From contig NZ_QJHB01000009.1 in assembly GCF_003260275.1 (NCBI RefSeq), positions 124,001-188,000 of the forward strand: a stretch of 64,000 bases of DNA, read 5' to 3'. Position 1 is the first letter of the stretch, and each line of letters starts with the position of its first letter. The notes below the pieces were generated by a model. It made no database searches. It was not told the DNA's origin and saw only the letters and a list, made by a program, of their open reading frames with translations. This DNA is from Homoserinimonas sp. OAct 916 (GTDB lineage Bacteria; Actinomycetota; Actinomycetes; Actinomycetales; Microbacteriaceae). Positions 36,199-45,436 of the stretch are shown one piece after another. The position numbers and the translations under genes were made by a program.

Positions 36199-37638
36199 TT
36201 GGATCCTTTTCCCCAAAGTGCTTTCCCTATGACCCCATCTACTTCACTGCCCCCGCACACACAGGTGTCCTCCCCAGCTCAGCCCACCGGCCAAGGCCCA
36301 GGCGACGTTCCGGTGACCACAGCCGGGATTCCGACGACACCACCGCTGTTCGTGAACACCCAGGCGACCCGCACTGCGGATGCCAGGTTCCCCTGGCTCG
36401 GCCTGAGCATGCTGTCGTTCGCGGTATTCCTCTCCGTCTCCTCAGAGATGCTGCCGACCGGACTGCTGCCCGAGATGAGCGCAGGACTCGGAGTGAGCCA
36501 GTCACAGGTGGGCCTGCTGGTGAGTATTTTCGCGTTCACCGTGGTGCTGACCAGTGCACCCTTGACCATCCTCACCAAGCGACTGCCCCGGCGCGCACTG
36601 GTCATCGCGGTGCTGCTGATCTTTGCGGCCAGCAACGCGTGGACCGCGCTCGCCCCCAGTTACGAAATGGTGGTGGCATCGCGAGTGCTGGGCGGGTTGG
36701 CGCACGGCGTGTTCTGGGCGGTGGTCGGCGCGTACGCGAGCTACCTGGTGCCCAGGCGCCTGATCGGTCGGGCCGTTTCGCTGGTGATCAGCGGGGGAAC
36801 CCTCGCCTTCATCCTCGGCGTGCCGCTCGGCACCTGGCTCGGCCACATGCTCGGCTGGCGACTCGCCTTCGGAGTGCTGGCCGGCGTGACCCTCCTGATC
36901 ACCATCATGGTGGCGCGGTTCTTGCCTGCCGTGGTCCGTGACCAACCGGCCCCGGCACGGACGACAGCCGCCCGTGCGACATCCACGCTGACGACAAATA
37001 CTGATCCGGTATCGGCCAGGGCCGCGCGCCGCGCTCGTCGGGATCCGACCATTCTTGCTGTCGCCCTGGTCTGCACAATCACTTCGATCGTCATGATCGG
37101 GCACTACTCCTTCTACACCTACATCGCCCCGTACCTGATCGACGCGATGGGAATGAGCACCGATGCGGTGGGCCCGCTCCTGTTCGTCTTCGGCATCGCC
37201 GGCGCTGGCGGGCTGATCGTGGCCGGATCCCTCGGTTCGCAGAAACCACGGATGTGGTTGCTGATCGCGCTCGTCGCCTCTGCCGTGACCGCGACCGTGT
37301 TGGGGCTGTTTGCCGATCAGACGGCGATCGCAATGATCGCCTACGTGTTGTGGGGGCTGGCGTTCGGCGCACTGCCGCCGCTCCTCCAGACCCGACTGTT
37401 GCACGTGGCGTCCGTTGGCATCCGCGACACGGCGAGTTCGTTCTACACCACCGGGTTCAACATCGGCATCGGTGGCGGCGCGTTGCTCGGGGCGATCGTG
37501 TTCGACCAGATCGGCCTCGTCGCGCTCCCGTTCGTCTATGTGGGCATTCTCCTGGTCGCGCTCACCCTGGTTCTCGTCGGTGACCGGTTCGTGCCGATGC
37601 CGGTCACCGCTCAACTCTCGACGATCCGGTCACGATAA
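36199..37638 (+). CDS. MFS transporter, DHA1/AraJ-type exporter
   Basis: A 479-residue transporter with about 12 spans after a Pro/Thr-rich cytoplasmic lead of 55-60 residues. 'SSEMLPTGLLPEMSAGLGVSQSQVGLLVSIFAF' at the first loop and 'RVLGGLAHGVFWAVVGAYASYLVP' in helices 4-5 are typical of the AraJ/PbuE/YdhP exporters of sugars, purines or drugs. The frame is open far upstream without signal. AGGAA (36189-36193) sits 5 nt before TTG 36199, which I chose; ATG 36229 is the alternative but has no ribosome site. A repeat of GTCAGGTAGCC type follows the stop. Confidence 0.85.
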   Translation: MDPFPQSAFPMTPSTSLPPHTQVSSPAQPTGQGPGDVPVTTAGIPTTPPLFVNTQATRTADARFPWLGLSMLSFAVFLSVSSEMLPTGLLPEMSAGLGVSQSQVGLLVSIFAFTVVLTSAPLTILTKRLPRRALVIAVLLIFAASNAWTALAPSYEMVVASRVLGGLAHGVFWAVVGAYASYLVPRRLIGRAVSLVISGGTLAFILGVPLGTWLGHMLGWRLAFGVLAGVTLLITIMVARFLPAVVRDQPAPARTTAARATSTLTTNTDPVSARAARRARRDPTILAVALVCTITSIVMIGHYSFYTYIAPYLIDAMGMSTDAVGPLLFVFGIAGAGGLIVAGSLGSQKPRMWLLIALVASAVTATVLGLFADQTAIAMIAYVLWGLAFGALPPLLQTRLLHVASVGIRDTASSFYTTGFNIGIGGGALLGAIVFDQIGLVALPFVYVGILLVALTLVLVGDRFVPMPVTAQLSTIRSR

Positions 37639-37674
37639 CAGTCAGCGGCCCGTCGTGCACGCACCGTGCCGCCC

Positions 37675-37732
37675 GTCAGTCAGCCAACACTTCTGTCAGG
37701 TAGCCGGCACACTGTCAGGCAGCCGATGCAGC
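37675..37732. repeat. 19-20-bp direct repeats, three copies
   Basis: Units beginning GTCAGTCAGCC, GTCAGGTAGCC and GTCAGGCAGCC start at 37675, 37695 and 37714. The unit resembles the GTCAGTAGCC core of the array upstream of glyA, on the other side of the second Pot operon. Confidence 0.7.
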
Positions 37733-37761
37733 GCCACTTGCACAGCGCTCGTTGCCCAGCG

Positions 37762-38631
37762 CTACTTGCCCTCTTTCTCCAGGCGCTTGCGTCGTGCTTC
37801 CGCCGAGATCTGAGTGATCAGAACGAGAATGATCGCCAGGAAGAACACTGCGGATGCGATCACGTTCGCTTCAGCCGGGATGCCGCGTGCCGCCGAGATG
37901 TAGATGAACTTCGGGAAGGTGCTGGTGGTGCCCGCGTTGAAGTTCGTGATGATGAAGTCATCGAAGCTGAGTGCGAATGACAGCAGTGCAGCGGCGATGA
38001 TGCCCGGCAGCAGCAGCGGGAACGTGACCCGCCAGAACACCTGCGCGGGGGAGCCGTACAGGTCGCGCCCGGCCTCTTCCAACGCGGGGTCGAGGGTTGA
38101 CACCCTGCTCTTGACCGCGACCACCACGAAGCTGATGCAGAACATGGTGTGGGCGATGATGATCGTGCCGATGCCCTTCTGAACGCCGGCAGTCAGGAAC
38201 TCGGCAGCCAGGGCCGCACCCAGCACCACCTCGGGGGTGGCCATCGGGAGGAACAACAGCAGACTGATCTGGGATCTGGCCCGGAACCGGTAACGCACGA
38301 GCGCGATCGCAATCATGGTGCCGAGGGTGGTGGCGATAACGGTGGCGACAACGCCGATCACCAGCGAGTTGCCGAAGGCCTCACACACCTCGATCTTCGC
38401 GCAGACGTTGGTCCAATTGTTGAGGGTGAACCCGCGCCAGACAACGTTCGACTTGAGCGCGTCGTTGAAGGAAAAGACGAAGGTGTAGGCGATCGGGATC
38501 GCGAGGAACACGAGCGCGACGAAGGCATAGACCGGAAGCACCCAGGATCCGAAGCCGATCCGGCCGCGTCGCGCCGTCGCGGTGCGGTCGGTGACCGCTT
38601 CGGAGAGTATGCGGGCCTCTTGGGTGCTCAC
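37762..38631 (-). CDS. potC: Polyamine-type ABC transporter permease (PotC-like), second operon
   Basis: A 289-residue permease with about six spans. The ATPase-coupling loop reads 'LDPALEEAGRDLYGSPAQVFWRVTFPL' and the downstream segment 'LSFDDFIITNF' is the PotC hallmark. It is the last gene of a leftward D-A-B-C operon and overlaps the PotB-like gene by 4 bp. Confidence 0.9.
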   Translation of the reverse strand: MSTQEARILSEAVTDRTATARRGRIGFGSWVLPVYAFVALVFLAIPIAYTFVFSFNDALKSNVVWRGFTLNNWTNVCAKIEVCEAFGNSLVIGVVATVIATTLGTMIAIALVRYRFRARSQISLLLFLPMATPEVVLGAALAAEFLTAGVQKGIGTIIIAHTMFCISFVVVAVKSRVSTLDPALEEAGRDLYGSPAQVFWRVTFPLLLPGIIAAALLSFALSFDDFIITNFNAGTTSTFPKFIYISAARGIPAEANVIASAVFFLAIILVLITQISAEARRKRLEKEGK

Positions 38632-39539
38632 AGCAGGTCCTCCGTTCCACTTCGCTTGATATAGACCACGACCATCACCAGGATGACGGCCATCAGGATG
38701 ATCGACAGGGATGCCGCCGCCGGATAGTTGTTGGTGACAAGGAAGTTGCTCTCGATCACGTTCCCGATCATCGCGGTTGACGGCCCCCCCAGAAATTGTG
38801 GGCTTGCGTTGATGTAGTCACCGGCGGCCGGAATGAAGGTGAGCAGCACGCCAGAGACAATGCCGGGCATCGACAGTGGCACGGTGACCTTGAAGAACGT
38901 GGTCGCCGGCCTGGCGTACAGGTCGCCGCCAGCCTCCACCAACCGGGTGTCCAACCGTTCCAGGTTGGCGTACAGCGGCAATGTCATGAACGGAATGAAG
39001 TTGTAGGTGAGGCCGAACACCACGGCGGCGCCGGTACCGGTGAAGTGCGCGTCCGGAGCCATCAGCGACAGCGCCTTCAGCGAGCTCACCAGGAATCCTT
39101 CATCCGAGAGCAGGGACTTCCAGGCCAGGGTGCGCAGCAGGAAGCTGATGAAGAAGGGTGCGATCACCATCACCAGCATGAGTTTCTGCAGCAGTGGCCA
39201 CGGCCTGGCCTTCACCCCGATGAAGTAGGCCAACGGGTAGGAGAACAGCAGGGCGAAGATGGTGGCCATCAACGCGTAGCCGAACGACCGCAGAATGTGT
39301 TCGCCGTAGGTGGAGATCGCGACGACGTAGTTCTCCCAGCGAAATGCGGTTTCGTACTCGCCGATGTCACCGAATTCGACGGGTGCCTGCAAAGACGTCA
39401 TCACCAGCGACACCAGTGGCACCAAGAAGAACAGCATCATGTAGAGGATGCCCGGCAACAGCAGCAACAGCGCGATCCTGCTCTTGCGACGGGGGGCCTG
39501 CTCCTTTGCGGTCCCCGTTGCGAATGCGGCGAACGCCAT
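38628..39539 (-). CDS. potB: Polyamine-type ABC transporter permease (PotB-like), second operon
   Basis: A 303-residue permease. 'LDTRLVEAGGDLYARPATTFFKVTVPLSMPG' is the EAA loop. The frame runs 48 codons further upstream into the ATPase gene, but ATG 39539 gives the normal short N-terminus and follows the ATPase stop by 2 bp. Confidence 0.9.
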   Translation of the reverse strand: MAFAAFATGTAKEQAPRRKSRIALLLLLPGILYMMLFFLVPLVSLVMTSLQAPVEFGDIGEYETAFRWENYVVAISTYGEHILRSFGYALMATIFALLFSYPLAYFIGVKARPWPLLQKLMLVMVIAPFFISFLLRTLAWKSLLSDEGFLVSSLKALSLMAPDAHFTGTGAAVVFGLTYNFIPFMTLPLYANLERLDTRLVEAGGDLYARPATTFFKVTVPLSMPGIVSGVLLTFIPAAGDYINASPQFLGGPSTAMIGNVIESNFLVTNNYPAAASLSIILMAVILVMVVVYIKRSGTEDLL

Positions 39540-39541
39540 TG

Positions 39542-40744
39542 TCAGCTGACCTCGAGTTCGGCCGCCAGATCGCGCTTCGCCTGCACTGCGATCGTCGCAG
39601 TGTCGAGCTCGGGCGCGAACTTGGCTTCTTCGGAGGCAGAGTCTTCGAGGCCGAAACCGTGATCGACCTTCCACGACACCCACACCTCGGTGCCGGGGGT
39701 CACCACCGGGCCGAAGTCGAGGTTCTGGGCGAACACGGTGACGCTGTCCGCACCGGGAACATCCACCTGGTATTGGGTGGAGACGCCGCTGAAGGAGACA
39801 TCGGTGACCGTGCCGGGTCCGAGGGTGTTGACGCCGGCGGTGGTCGGCGGGGCCTCGGTGAGCAGGCGCAGCTTCTCGGGCCGGATGCCGACGGTCACTT
39901 CGCCGCTGTGCTTGCGGGCGCGGGCCTTGGGCACCAGCACCCGTGTGCCGGCCACCTCGACGGCGATGGCGTGTGACGTGGCTTCCAGCACCGGCCCGGT
40001 GAACAGGTTCGACTGGCCCAGAAAGTTCGCCACGAAAGCGGTGTGCGGAAGCTCGTAGAGATCCTCCGGGGCGCCGAGCTGCTCGATCCGTCCCTTGTTC
40101 ATCACCGCAACGGTGTCAGCCATGGTCATGGCCTCTTCCTGGTCATGGGTGACGTGCAGGAAGGTCAGGCCGACCTCTTCCTGGATCGACTTCAGCTCGA
40201 GCTGCATCTGGCGTCGCAGCTTCAGGTCGAGCGCACCCAGCGGCTCATCCAGCAGAAGCAGCGCCGGGCGGTTGACCACCGCGCGCGCCAGGGCGACACG
40301 TTGCTGCTGGCCCCCAGAAAGCTGGGTCGGCTTGCGTGACGCGAGGTGCTCCAACTCCACCAGTTCCAGTGCCTCCTGCGCCAGTTCCAGTGGCTTCGCC
40401 ATCTTGCGGCGGCGCAGGCCGAAGGCCACATTCTCGAGCACCGTCATGTGCGGGAAGAGGGCGTACGACTGAAAAACGGTGTTCACCGGGCGCTGAAACG
40501 GCTTGCGATGGGTGACATCTTCCCCGCCGATCAGGATCGACCCCCGGGTGGGATCCTCGAGACCGGCCACCAGGCGCAGCGTGGTCGTCTTGCCGCAACC
40601 TGATGGACCGAGCAACGCGAAGAACGAGCCCGCGGGGATGACCAGGTCAAGGTGCTCGATCGCAGTGAATCCGGGGAACCGTTTCTGGATCCCAACGAGT
40701 TCGAGGTCAGCGCCGCTGGTGGCGAAGGATCCTGTCGCCATCAC
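39542..40744 (-). CDS. potA: Spermidine/putrescine-type ABC importer ATPase, second operon
   Basis: A 400-residue ATPase with Walker A '[10 protein letters not shown]', signature '[15 protein letters not shown]', Walker B '[12 protein letters not shown]' and '[12 protein letters not shown]'. The C-terminal TOBE-like part (from about 290) is present. It starts at the stop of the binding-protein gene and shares its last base, so expression is coupled. Confidence 0.9.
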   Translation of the reverse strand: MMATGSFATSGADLELVGIQKRFPGFTAIEHLDLVIPAGSFFALLGPSGCGKTTTLRLVAGLEDPTRGSILIGGEDVTHRKPFQRPVNTVFQSYALFPHMTVLENVAFGLRRRKMAKPLELAQEALELVELEHLASRKPTQLSGGQQQRVALARAVVNRPALLLLDEPLGALDLKLRRQMQLELKSIQEEVGLTFLHVTHDQEEAMTMADTVAVMNKGRIEQLGAPEDLYELPHTAFVANFLGQSNLFTGPVLEATSHAIAVEVAGTRVLVPKARARKHSGEVTVGIRPEKLRLLTEAPPTTAGVNTLGPGTVTDVSFSGVSTQYQVDVPGADSVTVFAQNLDFGPVVTPGTEVWVSWKVDHGFGLEDSASEEAKFAPELDTATIAVQAKRDLAAELEVS

Positions 40745-41955
40745 TAAGCCCCCAGGATGAGCGCCTGGAACTCGGCGCCGTACTTCTGCTCCTCTTCGGA
40801 GGTGAGGGTACGGAACACCTTTGAGTTGGCCAGAGTTTCATCGTTCGGGAAGATCAACTGGTTCTCGGCGAGCTCGGGATCGATCGCGATGGCCGCTTCC
40901 TTGGCGCCGACCACGGGCGGAATATAGTTCACGTACGCGGCAACGATCGCAGCGATCTCCGGGTCGTAGTAGTGGTTGATCAGCATCTCGGCGTTCTTTT
41001 TGTGCGTGGCACCCATCGGGATCATGAAGTTGTCGTTCCACAGCGGGCCGCCCTTCGCGGGCAACGCGAACTCCCAGCGGTCGCCGGCCTCTTCGTTGAG
41101 CATGGTGATGTCGCCCGACCACACGATCGCCGCGAGAGTGTCTTCGTTCTGCAGGTCTTCGGAGTAGGAGTTGCCCTTGATGTTGCGGATCTGACCGTTG
41201 GCCACATTCTCGCTCAGCACAGCCATCGCCTGGTCGAACTCGTCGTCGCCCCAGTCGCCCGAGATGTCGGTGCCCTGGTCGAGCATCAGGCAACCCATGG
41301 TGTCGCGCAGCTCGGAGAGCACGCCGACGCGGCCCTTCAGCGACGGATCCCACAGGTCTGAGACGGAGGTGAGCCCGCCGGGCAGCGCTTTCTTGTTCCA
41401 CGCGATGCCGGCGAAACCGCCCTGCCAGGGCAGGGTGAACTTGCGGCCCGGGTCATAGTCGAGGTCTTTGAGTGCCGGAACCAGGTTCGCGGTCACATTG
41501 GGCATGTTGGCGTAATCCAACGGCGCGAGGTAACCGAACCGGATGAGACGGCTGACCATGAAGTCGGTCATACAGGCGATGTCTGCGCCAATGTCCTGGC
41601 CGAGCTTCAACTGGTCCTTGATCTTGCCGTAGTAGGAGTTGTTGTCGTCGATCGCCTCGGTGTATGTCGGCTTGATGCCGGTTGCCGCTTCGAACATATC
41701 GAGCGACGGGTAGTCTCCGCCGTCGGTGACGTCGAGGTAGTACGACCAGTTGTCCCAACGCACGACCTTCTCGGTGTCAGAGACATCTGTGGCCGGGCTG
41801 AGCTCAGACTGCCCACCGGAGGAGCAGGCCGCCAGCGTCAGGGCGGCGGCGCCGACGCCCATGCCCTTCAAGACGTTACGGCGTGAGAACTGAGCCTGCT
41901 GCGCCTGCAGCACCAACCGGCGCAACATGGGGTCTTGGGGCAGGGGTCGGGTCAT
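40744..41955 (-). CDS. potD: Polyamine-type ABC transporter substrate-binding lipoprotein, second operon
   Basis: A 403-residue binding protein. Residues 24-30 (SRRNVLK) are Tat-like and LTLAAC places the lipid on Cys44. 'VVRWDNWSYYLDV', 'GFAGIAWNKKAL' and 'WEFALPAKGGPLWNDNFMIP' fit the PotD/PotF group. The frame is open 35 codons earlier, but AAGGAG (41965-41970) supports ATG 41955. A TATACT hexamer on the minus strand (42101-42106) could be the -10 of the operon. This protein and the one at 5725 differ enough to have different ligands. Confidence 0.87.
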   Translation of the reverse strand: MTRPLPQDPMLRRLVLQAQQAQFSRRNVLKGMGVGAAALTLAACSSGGQSELSPATDVSDTEKVVRWDNWSYYLDVTDGGDYPSLDMFEAATGIKPTYTEAIDDNNSYYGKIKDQLKLGQDIGADIACMTDFMVSRLIRFGYLAPLDYANMPNVTANLVPALKDLDYDPGRKFTLPWQGGFAGIAWNKKALPGGLTSVSDLWDPSLKGRVGVLSELRDTMGCLMLDQGTDISGDWGDDEFDQAMAVLSENVANGQIRNIKGNSYSEDLQNEDTLAAIVWSGDITMLNEEAGDRWEFALPAKGGPLWNDNFMIPMGATHKKNAEMLINHYYDPEIAAIVAAYVNYIPPVVGAKEAAIAIDPELAENQLIFPNDETLANSKVFRTLTSEEEQKYGAEFQALILGA

Positions 41956-42564
41956 GTCTTCGATCTCCTTCACGGCAATGTGAGATTTGGCGAGCAATGT
42001 GCGCGCGAGCCGGTTTTCGTCTACTGTGCCATGTTTCCGGCCGTGGTTCCACATCGTCACGGCTGAATACCGCCGTCATGGTCCAAATTGTTACGAAATC
42101 AGTATAAAGTCGCCTGCTTTTGGTGCGATATCAACGTCTGAGGTGAGGACGCTGGGAGCCGGTTGTGTGAATGGCTGCGTGTGTGGGGGACAGGAATGCC
42201 GTCGGCAATCCGGTGGCTATCCGCTCAATCCTGATCCCCGGTCGTGAGTTTGGCGAGGGGCCGGTGGTGGCTCTAAGGGAGCAGTGGGTGCGCGACGCGA
42301 GGGGCGGGCAGTCGCAGGATGTCAGTAGCCGCAGGATGTCAGTAGCCGCAGGATGTCAGTAGCCGCAGGATGTCAGAAACCGCAGCATGTCAGAAGTCGC
42401 AGGATGTCAGTAGCCGCACTGTGTCAGTAGCCGCACTGTGTCAACAGTCGCAGTAGCATGCGCGGCGCGGTGCGGTACCGTTGTAGGGTCATCCGTTCGG
42501 ATGCCGCCGGCCCAGTTGCCGAGCCCGCTGCTGACGAAACGCGCGAATACAAGGAGCCCCCGTC
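41956..42564. other. Divergent region between the second Pot operon and glyA
   Basis: The 609 bp contain the Pot operon leader and a possible -10 (TATACT on the minus strand, 42101-42106), an unremarkable stretch to 42313, the 17-bp array, and about 100 bp up to glyA. I looked for a THF-type riboswitch before glyA and recognised none. AAGGAG for glyA is at 42551-42556. Confidence 0.6.
42314..42459. repeat. 17-bp tandem array upstream of glyA
   Basis: Units start at 42314, 42331, 42348, 42365, 42382, 42399, 42416 and 42433, with a decayed ninth at 42450; every step is exactly 17. The first four are identical GCAGGATGTCAGTAGCC. Later ones carry CATG, ACTG and CAGAA variants. There are no spacers, so this is not CRISPR. 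Confidence 0.95.
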
Positions 42565-43851
42565 TTGACTGACAAACTGCCCTCAACCTTCACCGACCCA
42601 CTCTCCGTCGTAGACCCCGAGATCGCCGCTGTTCTCGACCAGGAACTGGGCCGCCAGCGCGACTACCTGGAGATGATCGCCAGTGAGAACTTCGTGCCCC
42701 GCGCGATCCTCGAGTCGGCCGGCTCGGTGCTCACCAACAAATATGCCGAGGGATACCCAGGGCGCCGTTATTACGGCGGTTGCGAATATGTGGATGTCGC
42801 CGAGCAGTTGGCGATCGATCGCGCCAAAAGCCTGTTCGGGGCCGAGTACGCCAACGTGCAACCGCACTCGGGCGCCACCGCGAACGCGGCCGTGCTCGCG
42901 GCGATCGCGACCCCTGGCGACACCATCCTCGGCCTCGAGCTCGCGCATGGTGGGCACCTCACCCACGGGATGCGCCTGAATTTCTCCGGCAAGCTCTACC
43001 ACGCCACCGCCTACGGTGTGAACCCTGACACCTTCCGGGTCGACATGGATGATGTGCGCGCCAAAGCGCTCGAACACCGCCCGACCGTGCTCATCGCGGG
43101 TTGGTCAGCATATTCACGCCAACTCGACTTCGCCGCCTTCCGAGAGATCGCCGACGAAGTCGGTGCCAAGCTGTGGGTGGACATGGCCCACTTCGCCGGA
43201 CTGGTCGCCGCAGGGTTGCACCCCAACCCGGTGCCGCACGCGGATGTGGTCTCATCGACGGTGCACAAGACCCTGGCCGGGCCGCGCTCGGGATTCATTC
43301 TCAGCCGCGACATGCAGCTGGCCAAGAAGCTGAACTCGAACGTGTTCCCCGGCCAGCAGGGCGGGCCGCTGATGCACGTGATCGCGGCGAAGGCCACGGC
43401 GTTCAAACTGGCTGCGACCGATGAGTTCAAGAACCGTCAGGAGCGCACCGTGCGCGGCGCACAGATTCTGGCCGAGCGCCTCGTCGCCGAGGATTCGAAG
43501 GCGGCCGGCATCGACGTGCTCACCGGGGGAACTGACGTGCACCTGGTGCTCGCCGACCTGCGTAACTCGCCGATGGACGGCCGACAGGCCGAAGACGTTC
43601 TGCATGAGGTGGGCATCACGGTCAACCGCAACTCGGTTCCGTGGGATCCTCGTCCGCCGATGGTCACCAGCGGGCTGCGAATCGGCACACCGGCACTGGC
43701 AACGCGTGGCTTCGACGACGCCGAGTTCGTCGAGGTCGCCGAGATCGTGGCCGCCGCACTCATGCCGGGTGCTGACGTCGACAGCCTGCGCTCGCGAGTG
43801 CGTGCGCTGACCGAGGCGTTCCCGCTCTACCCCGGTCTCGAGTCGTGGTGA
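42565..43851 (+). CDS. glyA: Serine hydroxymethyltransferase
   Basis: A 428-residue PLP enzyme interconverting serine and glycine with transfer of the one-carbon unit to tetrahydrofolate. '[15 protein letters not shown]', '[18 protein letters not shown]', '[13 protein letters not shown]' and the PLP lysine in '[14 protein letters not shown]' are seen; the lysine motif has the actinobacterial form. TTG start with AAGGAG 8 nt upstream. folD follows after 28 bp, so one-carbon entry and folate oxidation are coexpressed. Confidence 0.96.
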   Translation: MTDKLPSTFTDPLSVVDPEIAAVLDQELGRQRDYLEMIASENFVPRAILESAGSVLTNKYAEGYPGRRYYGGCEYVDVAEQLAIDRAKSLFGAEYANVQPHSGATANAAVLAAIATPGDTILGLELAHGGHLTHGMRLNFSGKLYHATAYGVNPDTFRVDMDDVRAKALEHRPTVLIAGWSAYSRQLDFAAFREIADEVGAKLWVDMAHFAGLVAAGLHPNPVPHADVVSSTVHKTLAGPRSGFILSRDMQLAKKLNSNVFPGQQGGPLMHVIAAKATAFKLAATDEFKNRQERTVRGAQILAERLVAEDSKAAGIDVLTGGTDVHLVLADLRNSPMDGRQAEDVLHEVGITVNRNSVPWDPRPPMVTSGLRIGTPALATRGFDDAEFVEVAEIVAAALMPGADVDSLRSRVRALTEAFPLYPGLESW

Positions 43852-43879
43852 TCGGCTTCCCGAAGGCAGGGCAACTTCG

Positions 43880-44824
43880 ATGACTGCGACGAAACTCGAC
43901 GGGCGCGCGACCGCGACGGCGATCAAGGACGAACTGTCAGAGAGGGTCGTGGCTTTGCATGCACTGGGCGTGCGGCCGGGCCTCGGAACCCTACTTGTTG
44001 GAGATGACCCGGGCTCGCTGTCGTACGTCAAGGGCAAGCACCGCGACTGTGCCGAGATCGGCATCGAATCGATCCGGGTCGACCTGCCCGGTACGTCAAG
44101 TGAGCGCGACGTGCTTGCGGCGATCCGTCATCTGAACGAGTCGAACGCTACGACCGGGTACATCATCCAGTTGCCGCTGCCCGAAGGTCTGGATGAGCGC
44201 GCCCTGCTGGAGGAGATGGATCCTGACAAGGATGCCGACGGTCTGCACCCGATGAACCTCGGGCGGCTTGTGCTCGGGGTTGACGGCGAACTCGCCTCAC
44301 CGCTGCCCTGCACCCCCGCCGGCATCATCGAGCTTCTGAATCGGTACGACGTGCCGATTGCCGGGCAGCACATGGTCGTCGTCGGGAGAGGGCTGACCGT
44401 GGGACGGCCGCTCGGGCTCCTGGCCACCCGACGAGGAATCGACGCGACGGTGACCCTGGCGCACTCGCGCACGAGAAATGTGGCCGAACTCGTTCGTCAG
44501 GCCGACATCGTCGTTGCTGCCGTGGGGGTTCCCCGGATGATCCGCCCGGAGTGGGTGAAGCCGGGTGCCGCAGTACTTGACGTCGGGATAACCCGGGTTG
44601 TGGATGAAGAGACGGGCAAGACGAAGTTGCGGGGCGACGTGCACCCGGATGTGGCCGAAGTTGCCGGCTTCCTCACACCGATGCCCGGCGGGGTCGGTCC
44701 GATGACCCGAGCAATGTTGCTGGAAAATGTGGTTGGGTCAGCTGAGCGTGGCGTAGCCGCAGATAATGCGCGCGCGAGTCGGCCGATGACCGCGGCCTAC
44801 AGGACAGTGGACGGAGACCTCTAG
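43880..44824 (+). CDS. folD: Methylenetetrahydrofolate dehydrogenase / methenyl-THF cyclohydrolase
   Basis: A 314-residue bifunctional folate enzyme. The catalytic lysine lies in '[14 protein letters not shown]', the substrate motif in 'DGLHPMN' and '[11 protein letters not shown]', and the NADP fold in '[16 protein letters not shown]'. The last 15-20 residues exceed the usual length. It follows glyA and ends directly against the deacylase gene. Confidence 0.95.
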   Translation: MTATKLDGRATATAIKDELSERVVALHALGVRPGLGTLLVGDDPGSLSYVKGKHRDCAEIGIESIRVDLPGTSSERDVLAAIRHLNESNATTGYIIQLPLPEGLDERALLEEMDPDKDADGLHPMNLGRLVLGVDGELASPLPCTPAGIIELLNRYDVPIAGQHMVVVGRGLTVGRPLGLLATRRGIDATVTLAHSRTRNVAELVRQADIVVAAVGVPRMIRPEWVKPGAAVLDVGITRVVDEETGKTKLRGDVHPDVAEVAGFLTPMPGGVGPMTRAMLLENVVGSAERGVAADNARASRPMTAAYRTVDGDL

Positions 44825-45313
44825 GTGGAAACGCAGCCTTTTGACACGCATCCCGCGGTCACCCGGGTCGAAGAGGCGCTGCGCGCCAAGGGTGCAATGG
44901 GTGCGACCCGTTGGCTTCCTGACGCGGTCACCACTGCTGTGGCGGCGGCCGAGGCGCTCGGGGTTTCGCCCGGTGCGATTGCGAACTCCCTCGTGTTCAC
45001 CCTCGACGGTGAGCCGCTGCTGGTGATGACCTCTGGCGGGCACAGGGTCGACACGGAATGGTTGGGTCGGCAGCTGGGCGGCACGATCGGCCGGGCATCC
45101 AAAGAGGTGGTGAAGGATGCCACGGGCCAGGTCATCGGAGGGGTCGCCCCAGTGGGGCATCCGGCACCGCTTCGCACCCTGGTGGATGAGGCGCTCGCCG
45201 AGTTCCCGGTGCTGTGGGCCGCAGCAGGGCATGCCCGCACGGTCTTCCCGCTGACCTACGAGGAATTGCTGCGCATCACCGACGGCACCGCGTGCGCCGT
45301 CGTGCCCGACTGA
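44825..45313 (+). CDS. YbaK/EbsC-type aminoacyl-tRNA deacylase
   Basis: A 162-residue single-domain protein of the YbaK family, which trims mischarged Cys- or Ala-tRNA(Pro) in trans. The key lysine is in 'ASKEVVKDATGQVIGGVAPVGH', and 'WAAAGHARTVFPLTYEEL' is the usual C-terminal signature. The GTG start is adjacent to the folD stop with no gap, so it is the third gene of that unit. Confidence 0.87.
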   Translation: METQPFDTHPAVTRVEEALRAKGAMGATRWLPDAVTTAVAAAEALGVSPGAIANSLVFTLDGEPLLVMTSGGHRVDTEWLGRQLGGTIGRASKEVVKDATGQVIGGVAPVGHPAPLRTLVDEALAEFPVLWAAAGHARTVFPLTYEELLRITDGTACAVVPD

Positions 45314-45436
45314 CGCGCGCCTCCGCATCCGTTTGACGCGCGCCGCCGACGTGGCACACGTTCGCGGTTTCGCGGGTCAAGCGTCACGAGTCGCGACCGA
45401 TGCCCGCGAGCGAACACCGTGATACGTGGTTCTCAA

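Noticed and set aside
42460-42564. THF or glycine riboswitch upstream of glyA
   Set aside because: No conserved core of a known folate or glycine riboswitch could be recognised in this stretch.
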